From: Mantis religiosa
Taxonomy: Eukaryota > Arthropoda > Insecta > Mantodea > Mantidae
Direction of reading: 5' to 3'
Assembly (NCBI GenBank): GCA_030765055.1
Contig: CM060953.1
Span: 102,448,963 to 102,512,962, forward strand
DNA: 64,000 nucleotides
The notes under the pieces were generated by a model. That model ran no database searches and was not told the origin of the DNA. It saw nothing but the letters and a program-made list of their open reading frames with translations. Positions within the stretch are counted from its first letter, which is position 1. Each line of letters opens with the position of its first letter. Below are positions 49,892 through 60,604 of this stretch, one piece after another. The position numbers were made by a program, and so were the translations under genes.

Positions 49892-50845
49892 ATTAAACTT
49901 CTATAGGAAGCTATCTCACAAGTTTTTTTGATAGTTACATAAGGGTCCAAAACACATAGTATCATTTTGTTAAGTGTGTTTTGAGGAAATTAATCATAAA
50001 AACTATCTGTAGTCAGTTTATTGACGAAAAAATAAAAACTAAAAAAAAAAAAAAAAAAAAAATATTGCCTATACCAGGGCAATTCTCACATATTTTATTT
50101 CTTTTCTCTTTATTTTATTTATTCATATTCTTTTACATTTATTTTACAGATTAGACTTACTAAATATCTAACCTACTATCTGACCTAAACCTACGCTGCT
50201 ATATTTCAGCAGCTTACATTAATTAGGTTATCTAAATTCCTATTCAGCAGTATATTTACTTTGCAATTACATAATTATTTATTTCCTAATAAGTTTACAA
50301 TGTAAACTCGGTTTATTAACACTCGTCACTTACTTTTTTTGTATTATTGAGGGACTAGTTTTAAAGGCCTTTGTTCTGCGCTGCTCAATTTTGATCAAGT
50401 GTTGCCAACCAAATTTTCCCTTTACTTCACATTCGCAAGTAGTACTTCATAATCGGAATTTCTTGTATAGAATTCTAATATTAACAAACATCTATTTTTC
50501 TCAAAACTATGTTTCTGTGCCTTGAGTCCTTTTGGTTCTCAGCGCCTCATTTTTATTTTTTGAGGTACTAGTTTCAGAAGCTTTTCAACCTTGAAGATCC
50601 GACTGATTCTTAATTTCAGTTACATCATTGCTATTCATTAAAATTATTTTCCTGAATTCCTATTACTTAATGTTAGTGTATTCAAAACACTTTACCTGAA
50701 CAATCTAGATGAAAATAAAGTGCTAATAATCTATACTGATGCAGCCACTTAAATGACTGCTGCCATTAAATTGTTTTAAATATTTTACCCTGCCTTGCTC
50801 CAAGTTAATTGTCTTGATCATGCCATGATTCGTGTAGCTGCGACG
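49892..50845 (-). repeat. PLE terminal-repeat fragments in AT-rich sequence
   Basis: Minus-strand copies of the PLE piece seen at 481-640 appear at about 49985-50035, 50300-50420 and 50560-50600. They keep 'actagtttcag' or 'actagttttaa', the complement of GAAACUAGU. A poly-A run lies at about 50041-50063. No coding. The rest of the interval shows nothing recognisable. Confidence 0.35.
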
Positions 50846-50849
50846 ATAC

Positions 50850-51340
50850 TGTCACCCAATTAGCGGAAAGCACAACCAACGACAGCTGAGTAAGGGGCCA
50901 GAGGCAGCCAAGCCACATCCTCCCATTAGTCTCTGTCACTAACTGAGGGGTTGATTAGGGAAGTGTCACTTGTCGCAGGCCGCCTCTTTCCCCTTTCCCT
51001 GAACTCTGGAATTTTCGCGGTGATTCACTGAAACCAGAGACTTCTAGAAAACAGTGATATTCCTATAAAAAGGGCTGCAATGAGTGAGGTCAGTCAGTGC
51101 TTCGCAAGCAGCGAAGTAGCGCCGTGTTAGTGAACGAGAAGACTGTGTGCGTGCAGGGGAAGAATTTACGTAATTGTGAGCGTACAGTGGAACTGCAACG
51201 GACAAACTGGTGAATTGCAATTGTGTGCATTACGTAATTCTGTGTAATCAGCAAGTGTTCAACTGTAAGTCGGTGGAAATAAAGAACATTGTTGAGTTTG
51301 TATAATTGGACTTTTCATTTCACGAACCCACAAAGTCACA
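50850..51340 (+). repeat. 5' LTR of Gypsy copy 3
   Basis: The promoter TATA-like 'tataaaaa' is at 51064-51071. The poly(A) signal AATAAA at 51278-51283 is followed by the family ending 'acgaacccacaaagtcaca'. U3 is GC-richer than the flank. RNA polymerase II transcription of the element would start just after the TATA box. Confidence 0.95.
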
Positions 51341-51360
51341 CTGGTGTCAGGAAGTGGGAC
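51341..51360 (+). promoter_or_regulatory. Primer-binding site, Gypsy copy 3
   Basis: 'ctggtgtcaggaagtggga' directly follows the 5' LTR. TGGTGTCAGGA..GTGGGA would pair with the 3' end of a tRNA-Leu type (…TCCCAC..CTGACACCA). This is inferred from known PBS usage, not checked against this genome's tRNAs. Confidence 0.6.
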
Positions 51361-52670
51361 GACATCACCGAACATTACAACCATGGACAAGGCATTGGAA
51401 AAGATTTTGGAGAAGATGATGGAAATGAAAGCCGAACTGACCTCGGAAATGAAGACGGCAAATGACATCACCGAGAAAATGAAAAAGAAGTTGGAGGCGA
51501 AAAATGACAACCTGGCCGCAGAGTTGAAGCAAATGAAGACGGCCAACATCATCACCGAGAAGATGGAAGAAATGAAGGCCGAAATAACAGCGAAGACGGA
51601 AGAAATGAAGACCGAATTAACAGCGAAGACGGAAACGGCAAACAACAACTTGGCCACGACAATGGCCGCAACGATGGCCGAACTGACCACGGAAATAAAG
51701 GTGGCGAACGAAGCTCTCGCCGCCAAATTTGAAGAACAGATGGCCGGCGTGAGGGATGACGTGACGGAGCTGGGCAAGCGGATGGGCCAAGTGAACGAGC
51801 GCGTCGAGGACCTGGCGAACCACTTCAAGACTTGAGGTAAAGGCCGACAGTAACGCCAAGTCCCTGAACGCCATGGCGGAAGACGTCGAAGACCTTGCTA
51901 ACCGCGTTAACAACCTGGAAGGAAAGGCCGACAGCAGCGTCAAGTCCCTGAGCGCCATGGTGGAGGACGCCGTCGGCAGGAGGTTGAAGGATTTGAAGGC
52001 CAAAGCACCGAGTCGCGACACAACATCGGCGCGCGTCAAACCTCCGAAATATGATGGCGCGTCAACGTTTGAGGTCTTCCGCCGCCAATTTCACGCAGTG
52101 GCCAAGCACAACAAATGGTCGCCAGAGGAAGAGGCCACACAGTTAATAGCCAGCCTCATGGGACGGGCCGCGGAAGTCCTAAACGCGGTGCAGACAACGG
52201 CGGCGCCCAAGGACATCTGGGAGGCCCTGGAGAATCGTTTCGGAAACCACCGCTTAGCGGCAGCGTACCGCAGCCAGCTAAAGGCAAGGTCACAGCAGCC
52301 GGGGGAGACGCTGCAGGAGTTCGCCCTGGCAGTTGAACAACTGGCAAGCAAGGCCCCAGTCGACCTCCCACCAGAGTTGTGTCCCGGGAAGCTGCCTACA
52401 CCTTCCTTGACGGGGTACGGGACACGTCAGCGCCTAATGCTCGGCGATTATAAAACAATCCACGAGGCGCTAACGGCAGCATTAAGGATGGAGGCTGCCA
52501 AAGTAACAGCTATCCCGACGTCGAGAACGAGGAGTGTCCGCTACACCGGAGACAGAAGACCAGCCGAGGGACGCCGGCGAACACCTAGTGGCCTGTGTTG
52601 GGGGTGTGGACAGCCCGGACACCTGCAGAGAGACTGCCCATACCAGGAAGAGCAACCGGAAAACGAGTAA
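51344..52670 (+). pseudogene. gag: gag of Gypsy copy 3 (one frameshift)
   Basis: Structural protein that packages element RNA. The likely start is the ATG at 51383 ('MDKALEKILEKMMEMKAEL'). The N-terminal half is a long Lys/Glu/Met-rich coiled coil with repeated 'ITEKM' and 'AKTE' units. Near 51830 the frame breaks ('ANHFKT' stop) and resumes at 51873. The capsid-like domain includes 'FEVFRRQFHAVAKHNKWS' and 'QLIASLMGRAAEVLNAV'. The C-terminal zinc knuckle 'CWGCGQPGHLQRDC' fits CX2CX4HX4C (about 52596-52640). The gag stop at 52668 overlaps pol by about 75 nt, with pol in the -1 frame. Confidence 0.85.
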
Positions 52671-55600
52671 GGGCCGTCATGGAGAGGAGCACGTCGGCGC
52701 CATCACCACCATCCCCTCGAGTGACACTGCGCGCCGTCAGCCGACGTATGGATGACAGCCTCATCGAGGAAGGTTGGGTAATAGGAAAGCCGTGCCGCGT
52801 GCTGGTGGACACCGGAGCGGCCGTGACCATCATCAGACCTGACGTGGCGAAAGGTTTGCCGACAAGGAAGCCGAACCGACCATACCAGCTCGTTACGGCA
52901 TCGGGCATCACCTTGCCTGTGGAGGAGGCCCTGCTGGAGCTTACCTTGGGACGGAGTGCCGTGCGTCTGTGGGTGTTCGTCGCGAAGGTGGCTGAGGAGG
53001 TGATTCTGGGACTCGACGCCCTCAGGAGCCACGAGGCGACGGTCAACGTCGGCAGGAAGGTCCTGCGGCTTAACGGAGAAGAGGTTATACTCCGTCAACC
53101 CGAAGACCGCCTTGGAATCTGCAGGGTCATCTTGAACGAAGACGTGGTGGTCCCCGCGAGGAGCGAGGTGGTGCTGACGGCGCGACTGGAAGGTCAGAGA
53201 ACCAGGAACATGATGCTGGACCAGACGACGCCTGTGCACGGACTATGTGTAGCCAGGGCACTGCTGCCGTGCCGAGAGGAGGTGCCAGTGAGACTACTAA
53301 ATCCAACGGACACCGATCACGACGTCCAGGCCGGGACGGAGTTGGGAACGTGCGAGCCCGTGATAAGCGTAACAGCAATCGACAAGACGCAGGAGCCGGT
53401 GCCGACGCAAAACCTGGGGCCCCGGCTAGAAGTCTTACTGGAGAGGGCGGCCGACCACCTGACCGCAGAGCAGCTGGAGAAAGTTCGACAACTGCTAAGA
53501 CGATACCAGCGCGTCTTCAGCCAAGGTGATAGTGACTACGGCCGCACGGACAAAGTGCTTCACCGCATCGACACCGGGGACGCCCGGCCTATTCGGCAAC
53601 CACCTAGACGCGTTCCGCTGGCGAAGCAAGGGGCGGCACGAGACATGCTGCAGGACATGAGATCCAGGGGAGTAATTGAAGAGTCGGACAGCCCTTGGTG
53701 TTTCCCTGTAGTCTTGGTGACGAAGAAGAACGGCGAGCTGCGCTTCTGCGTAGACTACAGAAAGCTGAACGCTGTCACCCGGAAGGACTGTTTTCCCTTA
53801 ACCCGGATTGACGACACCCTGGACACGCTAGCTGGTGCACAGTGGTTCTCAACCCTGGACCTGAAGTCGAGCTACTGGCAGGTAGCTCTAGACCCAAGAG
53901 ACAAGGAGAAGACCGCATTCTCGACAGGCCAAGGGCTCTGGCAGTTCGCGGTTATGCCCTTTGGCCTCTGCAACGCACCAGCTACCTTCCAACGCCTCAT
54001 GGAGTCAGTGATGAGAGGGCTGACCTACGACGCCTGCCTGCTATACCTGGACAACATCATCATCGTCGGGAAGACTTTTGAAGATCACCTCGAGAATCTG
54101 AGTAAGGTGCTACAGACACTGCAGGCGACCAACTTGAAGCTGAATGCGAAGAAGTGCCAGCTCTTCCGCAAGGAAGTTAACTACTTGGGCCACATAGTCT
54201 CAGCAACCGGAGTGGCCACAGACCCGGAGAAGACACAGGCTGTGAGAGATTGGCCTCGCCCAAAGGATAAGAAAGAGTTGCGCAGTTTCCTAGGACTGTG
54301 CAGTTATTATCGCCGCTTCATAAAGGGGTTCTCCAACATCGCCAAACCCCTCACCCACCTGACGGAGGAACACCGGCCTTATGTGTGGACGGAGGACGCC
54401 GAAGACGCTTTCCAGCACCTGAAGGAGACCCTGTGCAGTGCTCCAATTTTGGGTTTCCCACAACCGGGTGGCACCTTCATTGTGGACACCGACGCCAGCG
54501 CCCACTGCATTGGAGGTGTCCTATTGCAGATCCAGGACGGCCATGAGCGGGTGATAGCCTACTACAGCAAGACGCTATCCAAGGCAGAGAAGAACTACTG
54601 CGTCACCCGACGGGAGTTACTGGCGGTAGTAAAGACATTGGAGCACTTCCACAAGTACCTGTACGGTCAGCCATTCCACCTGAGGATTGACCATTCCGCC
54701 CTAACCTGGCTATTGAGCTTTAGGAACCTGGAAGGCCAGACAGCACGTTGGGTCCAGAGGCTCCAGGAGTACTTCACCTCGGAACATCGTAGAGGAAAAA
54801 GCCACGGCAACGCTGACGCCATGTCCCGAAGACCCTGTCCAGAAGAGTGCGGCCAGTGCACAAGAGTGGAAGAGAAGGAGCGTGCCGCAGCAGTCCGAGT
54901 AGTCACGGCAGTGCCTGCAGACGGCTGGGATAGCGCAGGCCTGAGGGAACAGCTGGCGGACGCAGACTTGGGGCCACTCTTGAGGGAAGTGAGGGCAGGG
55001 ACAAGACCAACCTGGGAGGACATCGCACCGAGGAGCGCCAGCTACAAATCGTACTGGGCCCAATGGGACTCGAAGACCAGAGAGGGCGTGCTGTTCCGGG
55101 TATGGGAGTCACCCGATGGGAAGACGCAGAGAGAACAGTTGGTACTTCCCCGGAGTAAGGTCCCGCAAGTCCTAGAGGAAGTGCACGCTGGTACTTCAGG
55201 ACACCTGGGAGCGAACCGAACGATTGACAAACTACGGCAGCGCTACTACTGGCTGAGACTCCGAGCAGATGCTGAGAGATGGTGCCGTCAGTGTCACGTG
55301 CGCGCGGCGAGTCGTGGCCCCCAGACTAGGAGCCGAGGTCGCATGCAGCAGTACGTCGGAGCGCTATTCGAACGGATCGCCGTTGACATTGCGGGATCGT
55401 TCCCAGTTTCCGACCGAGGCAACAAGTAGCTAATGGTGGTCGTGGACTACTTCACCAAGAGGCCGGAGGTGTATGCCATCCCAAACCAAGAGGCAAAGAC
55501 AATCACAGACTGCCTCGTGGAGCAAGTGTTCTGTCGATTTGGGGTGCCGTTAGAGCTACACAGTGACCAGGGTACCAATTTTGAGTCCAACCTAATGAAG

Positions 55601-56227
55601 GAGGCACTACCAAGGCTTGGGGTGAACAAGACCCGCAAGACGCCTCTACATCCCCAGTCGGATGGCATGGTCGAAAGATACATCAAGACCTTAGAGGAAC
55701 ACCTGAGGAAGGTCGTGGCCAGCCATCAGCGAGACTGGGACGTCAAGGTACCACTGTTCTTGCTGGCCTACCGCTCGTCTACACACGACACAACTGGGAT
55801 GACGCCATCCAGCTTAATGTTCGGCCGAGAGTTACACCTCCCTTGTGACCTGGCTTTTGGAAGCCCTCCGGAAGCGAAACAGCCAGCGACCGAGTATGTG
55901 GAGAAGTTGGTGGACCATCTCCACAACATGCACGAGATGGCTCGCCAGAACATCCAGAAGGCGAGCGACCGCATGAAGACCAGGTATGACAGGCAAGCCA
56001 ACAGCCAAGGGTTCCAGCAAGGTGACCTGGTCTGGTTGTACCGCCCTACCCGGACTAAGGGACGCTGCCCGAAGCTCCAGCAGCCATGGCAAGGACCGTA
56101 CCGGGTGGTGAAGAGGATTAACGACGTGGTCTACTGCATCCAGAAGGTTCCCCGAGGGAAGATGTTGGTGGTACACCTGGATCGTCTAGCCCGCTACGAT
56201 GGTGCTGTTCGGGACGACCAGCTTTGA
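52595..56227 (+). pseudogene. pol: pol of Gypsy copy 3 (one internal stop)
   Basis: One 1210-codon frame broken only by TAG at 55427 (codon 945). Protease has D72-T-G in 'RVLVDTGAAVTIIRPD'. RT (about 390-570) has 'RFCVDYRKLNAVTRKD', 'STLDLKSSYWQVALD' and 'FGLCNAPATFQRLM', with catalytic box YLDN at 484-487 where YLDD is expected. RNase H has 'FIVDTDASAHCIGGVL' (about 630). The integrase zinc finger is H-H-C-C ('HAGTSGHLGANRT', 'WCRQC'). Its DDE core is D931, D991 and E1027 (D59D35E). After these comes a basic C-terminus ending 'RYDGAVRDDQL'. The polyprotein lies -1 to gag, implying frameshifted expression. The stop falls between the first two integrase Asp residues. Confidence 0.9.
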
Positions 56228-56238
56228 GGAGGGAGCAG
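56226..56238 (+). promoter_or_regulatory. Polypurine tract, Gypsy copy 3
   Basis: 'gaggagggagcag' directly before the 3' LTR and just after the pol stop. Primes plus-strand DNA synthesis in LTR elements. The same tract precedes the copy 1 3' LTR at about 40697-40709. Confidence 0.8.
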
Positions 56239-56729
56239 TGTCACCCAATTAGCGGAAAGCACAACCAACGACAGCTGAGTAAGGGGCCAGAGGCAGCCAA
56301 GCCACACCCTCCCATTAGTCTCTGTCACTAACTGAGGGGTTGATTAGGGAAATGTCACTTGTCGCTGGCCGCCTCTTTCCCCTTCCCCTGTCCTCTGGAA
56401 TTTTCGTGGTGATTCACTGAAACCAGAGACTTCTAGAAAACAGTGATATTCCTATAAAAAGGGCTGCAATGAGTGAGGTCAGTCAGTGCTTGGCAAGCAG
56501 CGAAGTAGCGCTGTGTTAGTGAACGAGAAGACTGTGTGCATGCAACGGAAGAATTTACGTAATTGTGAGCATGCAGTGGAACTGCAATGGACGAACTGGT
56601 GAATTGTAATTGTGTGCATTACGTAATTCTGTGTAATCGGCAAGTGTTCAACTGTAAGTCGGTGGAAATAAAGAACATTGTTGAGTTTGTGTAATTGGAG
56701 TTTTCATTTCACGAACCTACAAAGTCACA
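56239..56729 (+). repeat. 3' LTR of Gypsy copy 3
   Basis: Same length as the 5' LTR, with about 20 substitutions and no net indel. Several differences are CG against TG or CA. Confidence 0.95.
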
Positions 56730-56733
56730 ATAC

Positions 56734-57421
56734 TTTTTGAATAACCACAAGTGAATGAGTTGGTTTCCACAATTAAAAGGTTTTTATTAAAGTACCCATG
56801 AGTAGTCCATTATTTCGAGATAAACTTCCCAATGTCCCACTTCCACAAGAATTCTTACTTGTTGTGGAACATGGTTACAGGACATGGAATATTATAGCAA
56901 GCTTTTGGGGGATATTAAGAACATTATTTAGAAACTGTGGAGCATGTAGTGAGCATAACTTCCGCAAAAGAAACCTCTGCAGGACCCAACAATTGCCCAT
57001 GATATTGGATACATCAAATCATGTGTATTTCTGGTCCCCACTTAATGCTCTAATCTTCAGACAAACTAGTCTGCATGTAAATGGGATCGGAGAAGAGGTA
57101 AGAGTAAAAATCAACTTGGTTCTAGTTACATCGGTGAAAAAATTTCTGAAAAAGGCAAATCAGTGGTTAAAAAAAAACTAGAACTAGAATTGTATTCTCT
57201 GCACAGTCTTGTCTGGCAAAACACCTGAACATGAATGTGCTGTTCCCTTGAGTCTAATACCAACATTTGTTCTGGTGGTACATGTAAGCTGACGTGGAAT
57301 GCTCATTTTTGGCTTATAAGATGGTGTTATATGATAAGTGATGCAGTTTCACAGTAGACAACTTAGAAAAAGTGTTGTTTAATGTGATTCTAATTATGGA
57401 CATTAACAACAAAATGATTAC
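56734..57421. other. No feature seen
   Basis: AT-rich. The open frame at 56798-57181 (127 codons) has no recognisable motif and no repeat relation to the rest of the window. Confidence 0.4.
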
Positions 57422-57475
57422 TAAGGCAAGTGAGTCAACCTTGTATATACTTTTCTCCACTTACAAGTTTTTTAT

Positions 57476-57515
57476 GAAGACTAGTTTCTGGGGACTTCTC
57501 CCCTATCGTCAGTTC
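57476..57515 (-). ncRNA. Hammerhead ribozyme, PLE family 4, consensus core
   Basis: Minus strand: stem I GAA/UUC; CUGACGA (57506-57512); stem II GGGGA/UCCCC around GAAG, flanked by A...A. Then come GAAA, stem III AC/GU with loop UA, and C17 (complement of 57479), giving a GUC cleavage site. All core positions match the type I consensus with a short stem III. It overlaps the 3' end of the endonuclease ORF. Best candidate in the window for an active ribozyme, perhaps as a dimer. Confidence 0.8.
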
Positions 57516-57870
57516 TGTGGTAGACTGACGATGCATCCGGTGTCTGCATCTGGCTTGGTGTCGTGCTGCCATCTAATGTCCTGGTAAGTTTGATGACGAC
57601 ATCTACCGCGGGAATTTCAAAATTCATCAAGAGGTCCTGTTTTTTTGTAATAAATATGTTTTCCCAAATCTGTAGTTCCAGAGGTTTCTTTGCCTGTTTG
57701 ATCAGTTCTATTTCTTGTTTTATGTTGTGATTCTCAGACCAAAAGTGATGTGCTACAGCCGACTTGTCCATTTGTTTGAATTTAATATTTCTGAAGTGTT
57801 CTTTCATTCTTGTTCCTAGATTCCTTTTGGTCTTACCAATGTATATCTTGTCACAATCCTGGCAACTCAT
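57481..57870 (-). CDS. PLE family 4 GIY-YIG endonuclease domain, open frame
   Basis: Minus-strand frame of 129 codons with no break. It reads 'YQMSCQDCDKIYIGKTKRN', with CxxC and the YIG strand plus downstream Arg. Next come 'GTRMKEHFRNIKF', 'SAVAHHFWSENHNIKQEIEL' (H..H/N block), and 'LELQIWENIFITKKQDLLM' with the catalytic-type Glu. The last codons 'RTDDRGEVPRN' and the UAG stop are written by the hammerhead sequence itself. The GIY strand is only partly present ('VYIYQM') at the truncated 5' edge. In PLEs this nuclease nicks target DNA for primed reverse transcription. As a fragment without RT it is not autonomous. Confidence 0.75.
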   Translation of the reverse strand: MSCQDCDKIYIGKTKRNLGTRMKEHFRNIKFKQMDKSAVAHHFWSENHNIKQEIELIKQAKKPLELQIWENIFITKKQDLLMNFEIPAVDVVIKLTRTLDGSTTPSQMQTPDASSVYHRTDDRGEVPRN

Positions 57871-58046
57871 TTGGTAAATATATACAAGGTTGACTCACTT
57901 GCCTAATTTTAGTAACAATGGCACTCCACTTTCTGAAATACTTCTTTTTATTCTATATAAAACAAAATGATTGTTTACCTATTTTTGCAATTTTAAAATC
58001 AATTTTGATTTATGTCAGAACCTGATAAGATGTATGATTTATTAAA

Positions 58047-58090
58047 TACAGGGTGTCTCTAAAGTCACTATCCATTTCAATGAAAACGCA

Positions 58091-58126
<36 letters not shown>

Positions 58127-58800
58127 CAGATACTGGTATTTTAGTGCAAGATGTTTAGCACAGAAGAACGGGTGCACGGGTATGCAGACTGTCATATGAA
58201 GACGCCAGAGCCGAATTTATCCGTAAATTCCACAAACCAGCCCCATCAAGGGCACACATTCGTATGCTTGTGAACAAATTTAAGTGTTCTGGCAGTGTGT
58301 GTGATGAGACACATCCTGGACGACCACACGTCTTGGCAGAAACAGTGCAGCAGGTTCAAATTGCCAGTGATAGGAGTCCGAAGGCATCAGTTCGATGCCT
58401 CAGTAGGGAATTGAACGTCCCTTGCAACACAGTATGGAAAATTCTATGTTTCACTCTACGAAAACGTCCGTATCACATTCACGTTCTATACCATCTTGAA
58501 GACGAAGATTTCGCCTGTCATCGGGAAATGTGTTATGGCTTCCTGGAATGTGTAGAGAATGAGAATTTAATGGACATTTTATTCTCCGATGAAGCCACTT
58601 TCCATGTTTGTGGGAAAGTGCACAGACACAACAGCCGAATATGGGCATGTGAAGAACCACATGAGGTATCGGAGTGGGAACGTGATGCATCGAAAGTCAA
58701 TGTTTGGTTGGATATGAGAAACGCAAAACTGCATGGCCCATTTTTCTTTACCACGTTTCGTCTGAGAAGATGAATAATGAGTCCAGTAGAGCGGCCCACA
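58047..58800 (+). pseudogene. mariner-like transposon with DUF4817-type transposase, truncated
   Basis: 'cagggtgtctctaaagtcac' at about 58051 resembles the inverted-repeat end of this element group. The frame from about 58151 ('MFSTEERVHGYADC') shifts, then reads 'AEFIRKFHKPAPSRAHIRML' across the join. From 58264 it continues 'ETHPGRPHVLAETVQQVQI', 'ASVRCLSRELNVP', the first catalytic strand 'DILFSDEATFHVCGKVHRH', and 'DASKVNVWLDMRNAKLHGP'. It ends at a stop at 58771, before the second and third catalytic residues. A poly-T tract at 58092-58126 interrupts the leader. No 3' inverted repeat was found. Dead copy. Confidence 0.7.
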
Positions 58801-60303
58801 AGCCCGGTTAATACTTTATATTATAGTGACACCGGCCGTGAAAGCTTACGAATTTTAATGAAAATTAACTGTTTCAAACTGCGTGACTTCTGTTTTAATA
58901 GTAGGTGCATTATTTATTTATGTTTGAGATAAATGTTATGAGAAAAGAATGGTGTTGTTTTTCAGGTTTATCTGTGTTGAATGGATGGATGTTGGGTGTA
59001 ACCATAACCACGTGAAAGATAAAACTTGCATCGCTCGTGTTCTAAGTATCATAGAGACAGGATTTTTGTACGGTCATGATCAGAAAATAAAAGTCTTTCA
59101 TAATAAAATTGGCATGTCATTTTTCAAACATTTATTCCAGCGTAATTAATTAATATGATGTTCTCAGTTCAGGCACGTGTACGACATTCAGCAGTACTGC
59201 TAGGCAGGGCAAGCTAAGGATTAGCTGAAGTCTACAGTATGGCCCGCCTCCATATGCCTTTAACTTTTGCGAAGATTATAATGAAATATGAAAAGTCCTT
59301 CAACCATTGACAGACGAGACTTGACTTTAATATCTTATTTTTACATATTTATAGTGCAATACAACACACATTCACACCATGGGATCCACCATCAAACTAC
59401 TGCAGCATTTTCTTCAAGGCTGAGGATCACAAAGTACCATTATAAATGAGTTCATCACCCTTTAACAGTAAAATGTGTGACAGCTGCAATATAAGAGAGG
59501 TGGTACTTGCTTGGACCATTTTGTTTTGCAGGAGCCAAAACATCTTCAAAGCTATCTGAAATGCATTCATTGTAATTTCCTGGATGTCTGTAGTATATAA
59601 ATTATATTTACTTTCCATTTAAAATTAATTAGAACAATATATATCATGTAAACTGGTTAAAATAGTCCAGAATACTGAAATAAGCAGTTTCAGGGCACTA
59701 TAAAACAATCTTAGTTACAAATAAGGTGAAATATAAATAAATTTAATTATTTTCAGATGTCTGTCAAGGAACATGAATGAAACCTAAATATTTCACAGTG
59801 TACTGGTGATGCATGAAATGATATTTGGGAAGGTAACATTAAGCCTAAGTAAGGTACCTCCCTGGCATTTTCCAGTTGTGAAGACAAAAAATCCTGAAAA
59901 AAATCTCAGTCAGGGAAAATGGCCATGGTGACATTTGAATTGCAAAGTCTGCATCTTAAAATCCAGGGCCATGTTGGAAATAAATTGAATGACCCACTCC
60001 TCTTAATTGTGTGGTGAAAGGCTGTGCCACAATTCTAAATGCTGAACTGTAGTGCACACAATAAACAATTAGACAATTCTTAGGAATGAAGCCATGAATT
60101 TTTGCCTAATATGAATTATGTTTGAGGTTCTTTAATGATCCAAAAATAATTGACTGTTACAAGAGAGATTAAAACTTCCTTACAAAATAGAGATTTTTAT
60201 TAGTGAAATAACTATTTACTTAATTCTGAACCTTTATTCAATAAAAAAGCATAAAACAATCAAAGGGCAAGGATAATCTTTAGTTTGTAATGCCACAGTT
60301 TAC
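58801..60303. other. No feature seen (probable nicalin intron)
   Basis: AT-rich sequence without repeats shared with the window. If the exon at 60304-60491 is spliced as read, this is its downstream intron. I looked for a following nicalin exon ('PVYFA'-like) and did not find one. Confidence 0.4.
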
Positions 60304-60491
60304 CTGTTTTTCCTCTTCTGACATCTGCGGTAACTGTCTAGGTAAAACAAGCAGAAGGGCTCCAGCTCTAGCACGTATTTCTCGAATATGATCGATGGTC
60401 ATATCTTCCAAGTGAGCCACTACACAGTGACGTGATGTACTCCAGCCACTTAAGGAACGTGCTTCCAAGTTTACTGGTGCACTTCGGCAAC
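60304..60491 (-). CDS. NCLN: Internal exon of nicalin (BOS complex subunit)
   Basis: Minus-strand exon between acceptor 'tttttacttaag' and donor CAG|GTAAAC (60303-60298). It is 188 bp, first codon split after one base (xGT). It reads 'CRSAPVNLEARSLSGW', 'STSRHCVVAHLEDMTIDH', 'IREIRARAGALLLVLPRQL' and 'PQMSEEEKQ'. From memory of the family, nicalins have a YG.RnA..N.EAR..........R.C....L.D......RA.AGA...LPr block at this place, just after the signal-anchor exon. Nicalin is an ER membrane protein of the multipass translocon, distantly related to aminopeptidases. Other exons must lie outside or in unrecognised sequence. It is the only host gene I can name here. Confidence 0.7.
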
Positions 60492-60604
60492 CTTAAGTAA
60501 AAATTAAGTTATTACAGTATCATGGAAATCTAATTAATATTCAGCTAAATTAAATACTTCTTTTTAAATCATAAGCTGTATGATACACATCAGACACTTA
60601 AAAC

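Larger units (their letters stand above)
50846..56733 (+). mobile_element. Complete Gypsy (Ty3-type) LTR retrotransposon, copy 3, TSD atac
   Basis: LTRs at 50850-51340 and 56239-56729 are both 491 bp, start TGTCACC and end GTCACA, and are bounded by 'atac' on both sides (50846-50849, 56730-56733). By eye they differ at about 20 positions (about 4 percent). Between them are a primer-binding site, gag, pol in the -1 frame, and a polypurine tract. There is no env-like frame. Only a gag frameshift, one stop in integrase and one RT active-site change separate it from coding competence, so it is the youngest Gypsy here. It is markedly GC-richer than its surroundings. Confidence 0.95.
57422..57906 (-). 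mobile_element. PLE family 4 fragment flanked by 26-bp inverted repeats
   Basis: The PLE sequence (57450-57878) is framed by a 26-bp perfect inverted pair beginning 'aggcaagtgagtcaacc' at 57424-57449 and its complement at 57879-57904. Inside, on the minus strand, are the GIY-YIG nuclease and a hammerhead. The RT is missing. No direct TSD was seen. Confidence 0.7.

Noticed and set aside
52640..52670. Classical slippery heptamer for -1 frameshifting in Gypsy copy 3
   Set aside because: The overlap holds 'ggaaaac' but not in an X-XXY-YYZ form in the gag frame, so no site is claimed.
52595..56227. Env gene or retrovirus-like third ORF
   Set aside because: pol ends 11 bp before the 3' LTR. No space for env.
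59427..59618. Further nicalin exon
   Set aside because: A frame reading 'FEDVLAPAKQNGPSKYHL' looked coding, but it does not match nicalin as I know it and the donor site is poor.
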